The position numbers and the translations under genes are program-made. Below the pieces are notes generated by a model. That model had not been told where the DNA came from and searched no databases. It saw nothing but the letters and a program-made list of their open reading frames with translations. Below, piece by piece: positions 5,373 to 5,398 of a stretch of 5,398 nucleotides of DNA; positions within the stretch are counted from its first letter, which is position 1, and each line of letters starts with the position of its first letter. Origin of the DNA: Gemmatimonadota bacterium (GTDB taxonomy: Bacteria > Gemmatimonadota > Gemmatimonadetes > Longimicrobiales > UBA6960); contig JAHWKH010000186.1 in NCBI GenBank assembly GCA_019347995.1, forward strand, positions 1-5,398, in the 5' to 3' direction.

Positions 5373-5398
5373 CTGCGCGGGACCTCCGCCATGAGCGC
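5369..5398 (-). CDS. 3' tail of a further upstream operon gene (partial)
   Basis: On the minus strand, the ten codons from the window edge read ALMAEVPRR followed by TGA at 5371-5369. The stop overlaps the dehydrogenase GTG (5372-5370) by the same 4-bp GTGA pattern seen elsewhere in the window. This suggests a gene ending here and coupled to the dehydrogenase. The product cannot be identified from nine residues. Confidence 0.45.
   Translation of the reverse strand, partial: ALMAEVPRR
5382..5387 (-). promoter_or_regulatory. Ribosome binding site of the D-2-hydroxyacid dehydrogenase
   Basis: The minus strand reads GGAGGT nine bases before GTG 5372. It lies within the tail of the preceding reading frame and fixes the dehydrogenase start. 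Confidence 0.6.

Noticed and set aside
1..5398. tRNA, rRNA, CRISPR array, insertion sequence or phage attachment site
   Set aside because: No cloverleaf, repeat-spacer pattern, transposase frame or flanking direct repeats were found by reading; the window is almost entirely explained by coding sequence.

Overview
The window is GC-rich, tightly packed bacterial DNA with G/C-biased third codon positions, GTG starts, and neighbouring genes joined by 4-bp start/stop overlaps. Two small lipoproteins resemble, from memory only, lipoprotein families common in Gemmatimonadota. That phylum is a reasonable but unproven guess for everything from about position 400 to the end. The first ~390 bases look different and may come from another source.

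Layout. At 1-33 (+) is a possible gene tail, overlapping by 4 bp the start (30) of a CelD/FemAB-like (BioF2-like) GNAT acetyltransferase. The acetyltransferase is cut off near position 390 after about 120 residues. There the sequence switches abruptly into the 3' end of a minus-strand gene for a secreted M6-family metalloprotease (252-2087). Its last ~46 codons are only the antisense of the acetyltransferase. Codon third positions change sharply at the same point, so the junction is either an assembly/library chimera or a recent rearrangement.

The protease is preceded, with a GTGA overlap and a good ribosome binding site, by a small lipoprotein gene (2084-2494, minus). A 92-bp divergent intergenic region (2495-2586) separates this pair from a second small lipoprotein gene on the plus strand (2587-2979). 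That gene converges, with only 6 bp between stops, on a minus-strand metabolic operon. The operon holds glycerate 2-kinase (2986-4341) and, upstream, a glyoxylate/hydroxypyruvate reductase-type D-2-hydroxyacid dehydrogenase (4338-5372). It probably starts further upstream, because ten codons of another gene end (5369-5398) overlap the dehydrogenase start by 4 bp.

How the genes work together. The dehydrogenase and kinase make a two-step route from hydroxypyruvate (or glyoxylate) through D-glycerate to 2-phosphoglycerate, which feeds serine, glycolate or glyoxylate carbon into lower glycolysis. The lipoprotein and M6 protease form a separate, translationally coupled secreted pair of unknown substrate. 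No RNA gene, CRISPR array, insertion sequence or convincing intrinsic terminator was seen. No clearly new biological system is visible. The points most worth a second look are the junction near 390 and the coupled lipoprotein-protease pair.
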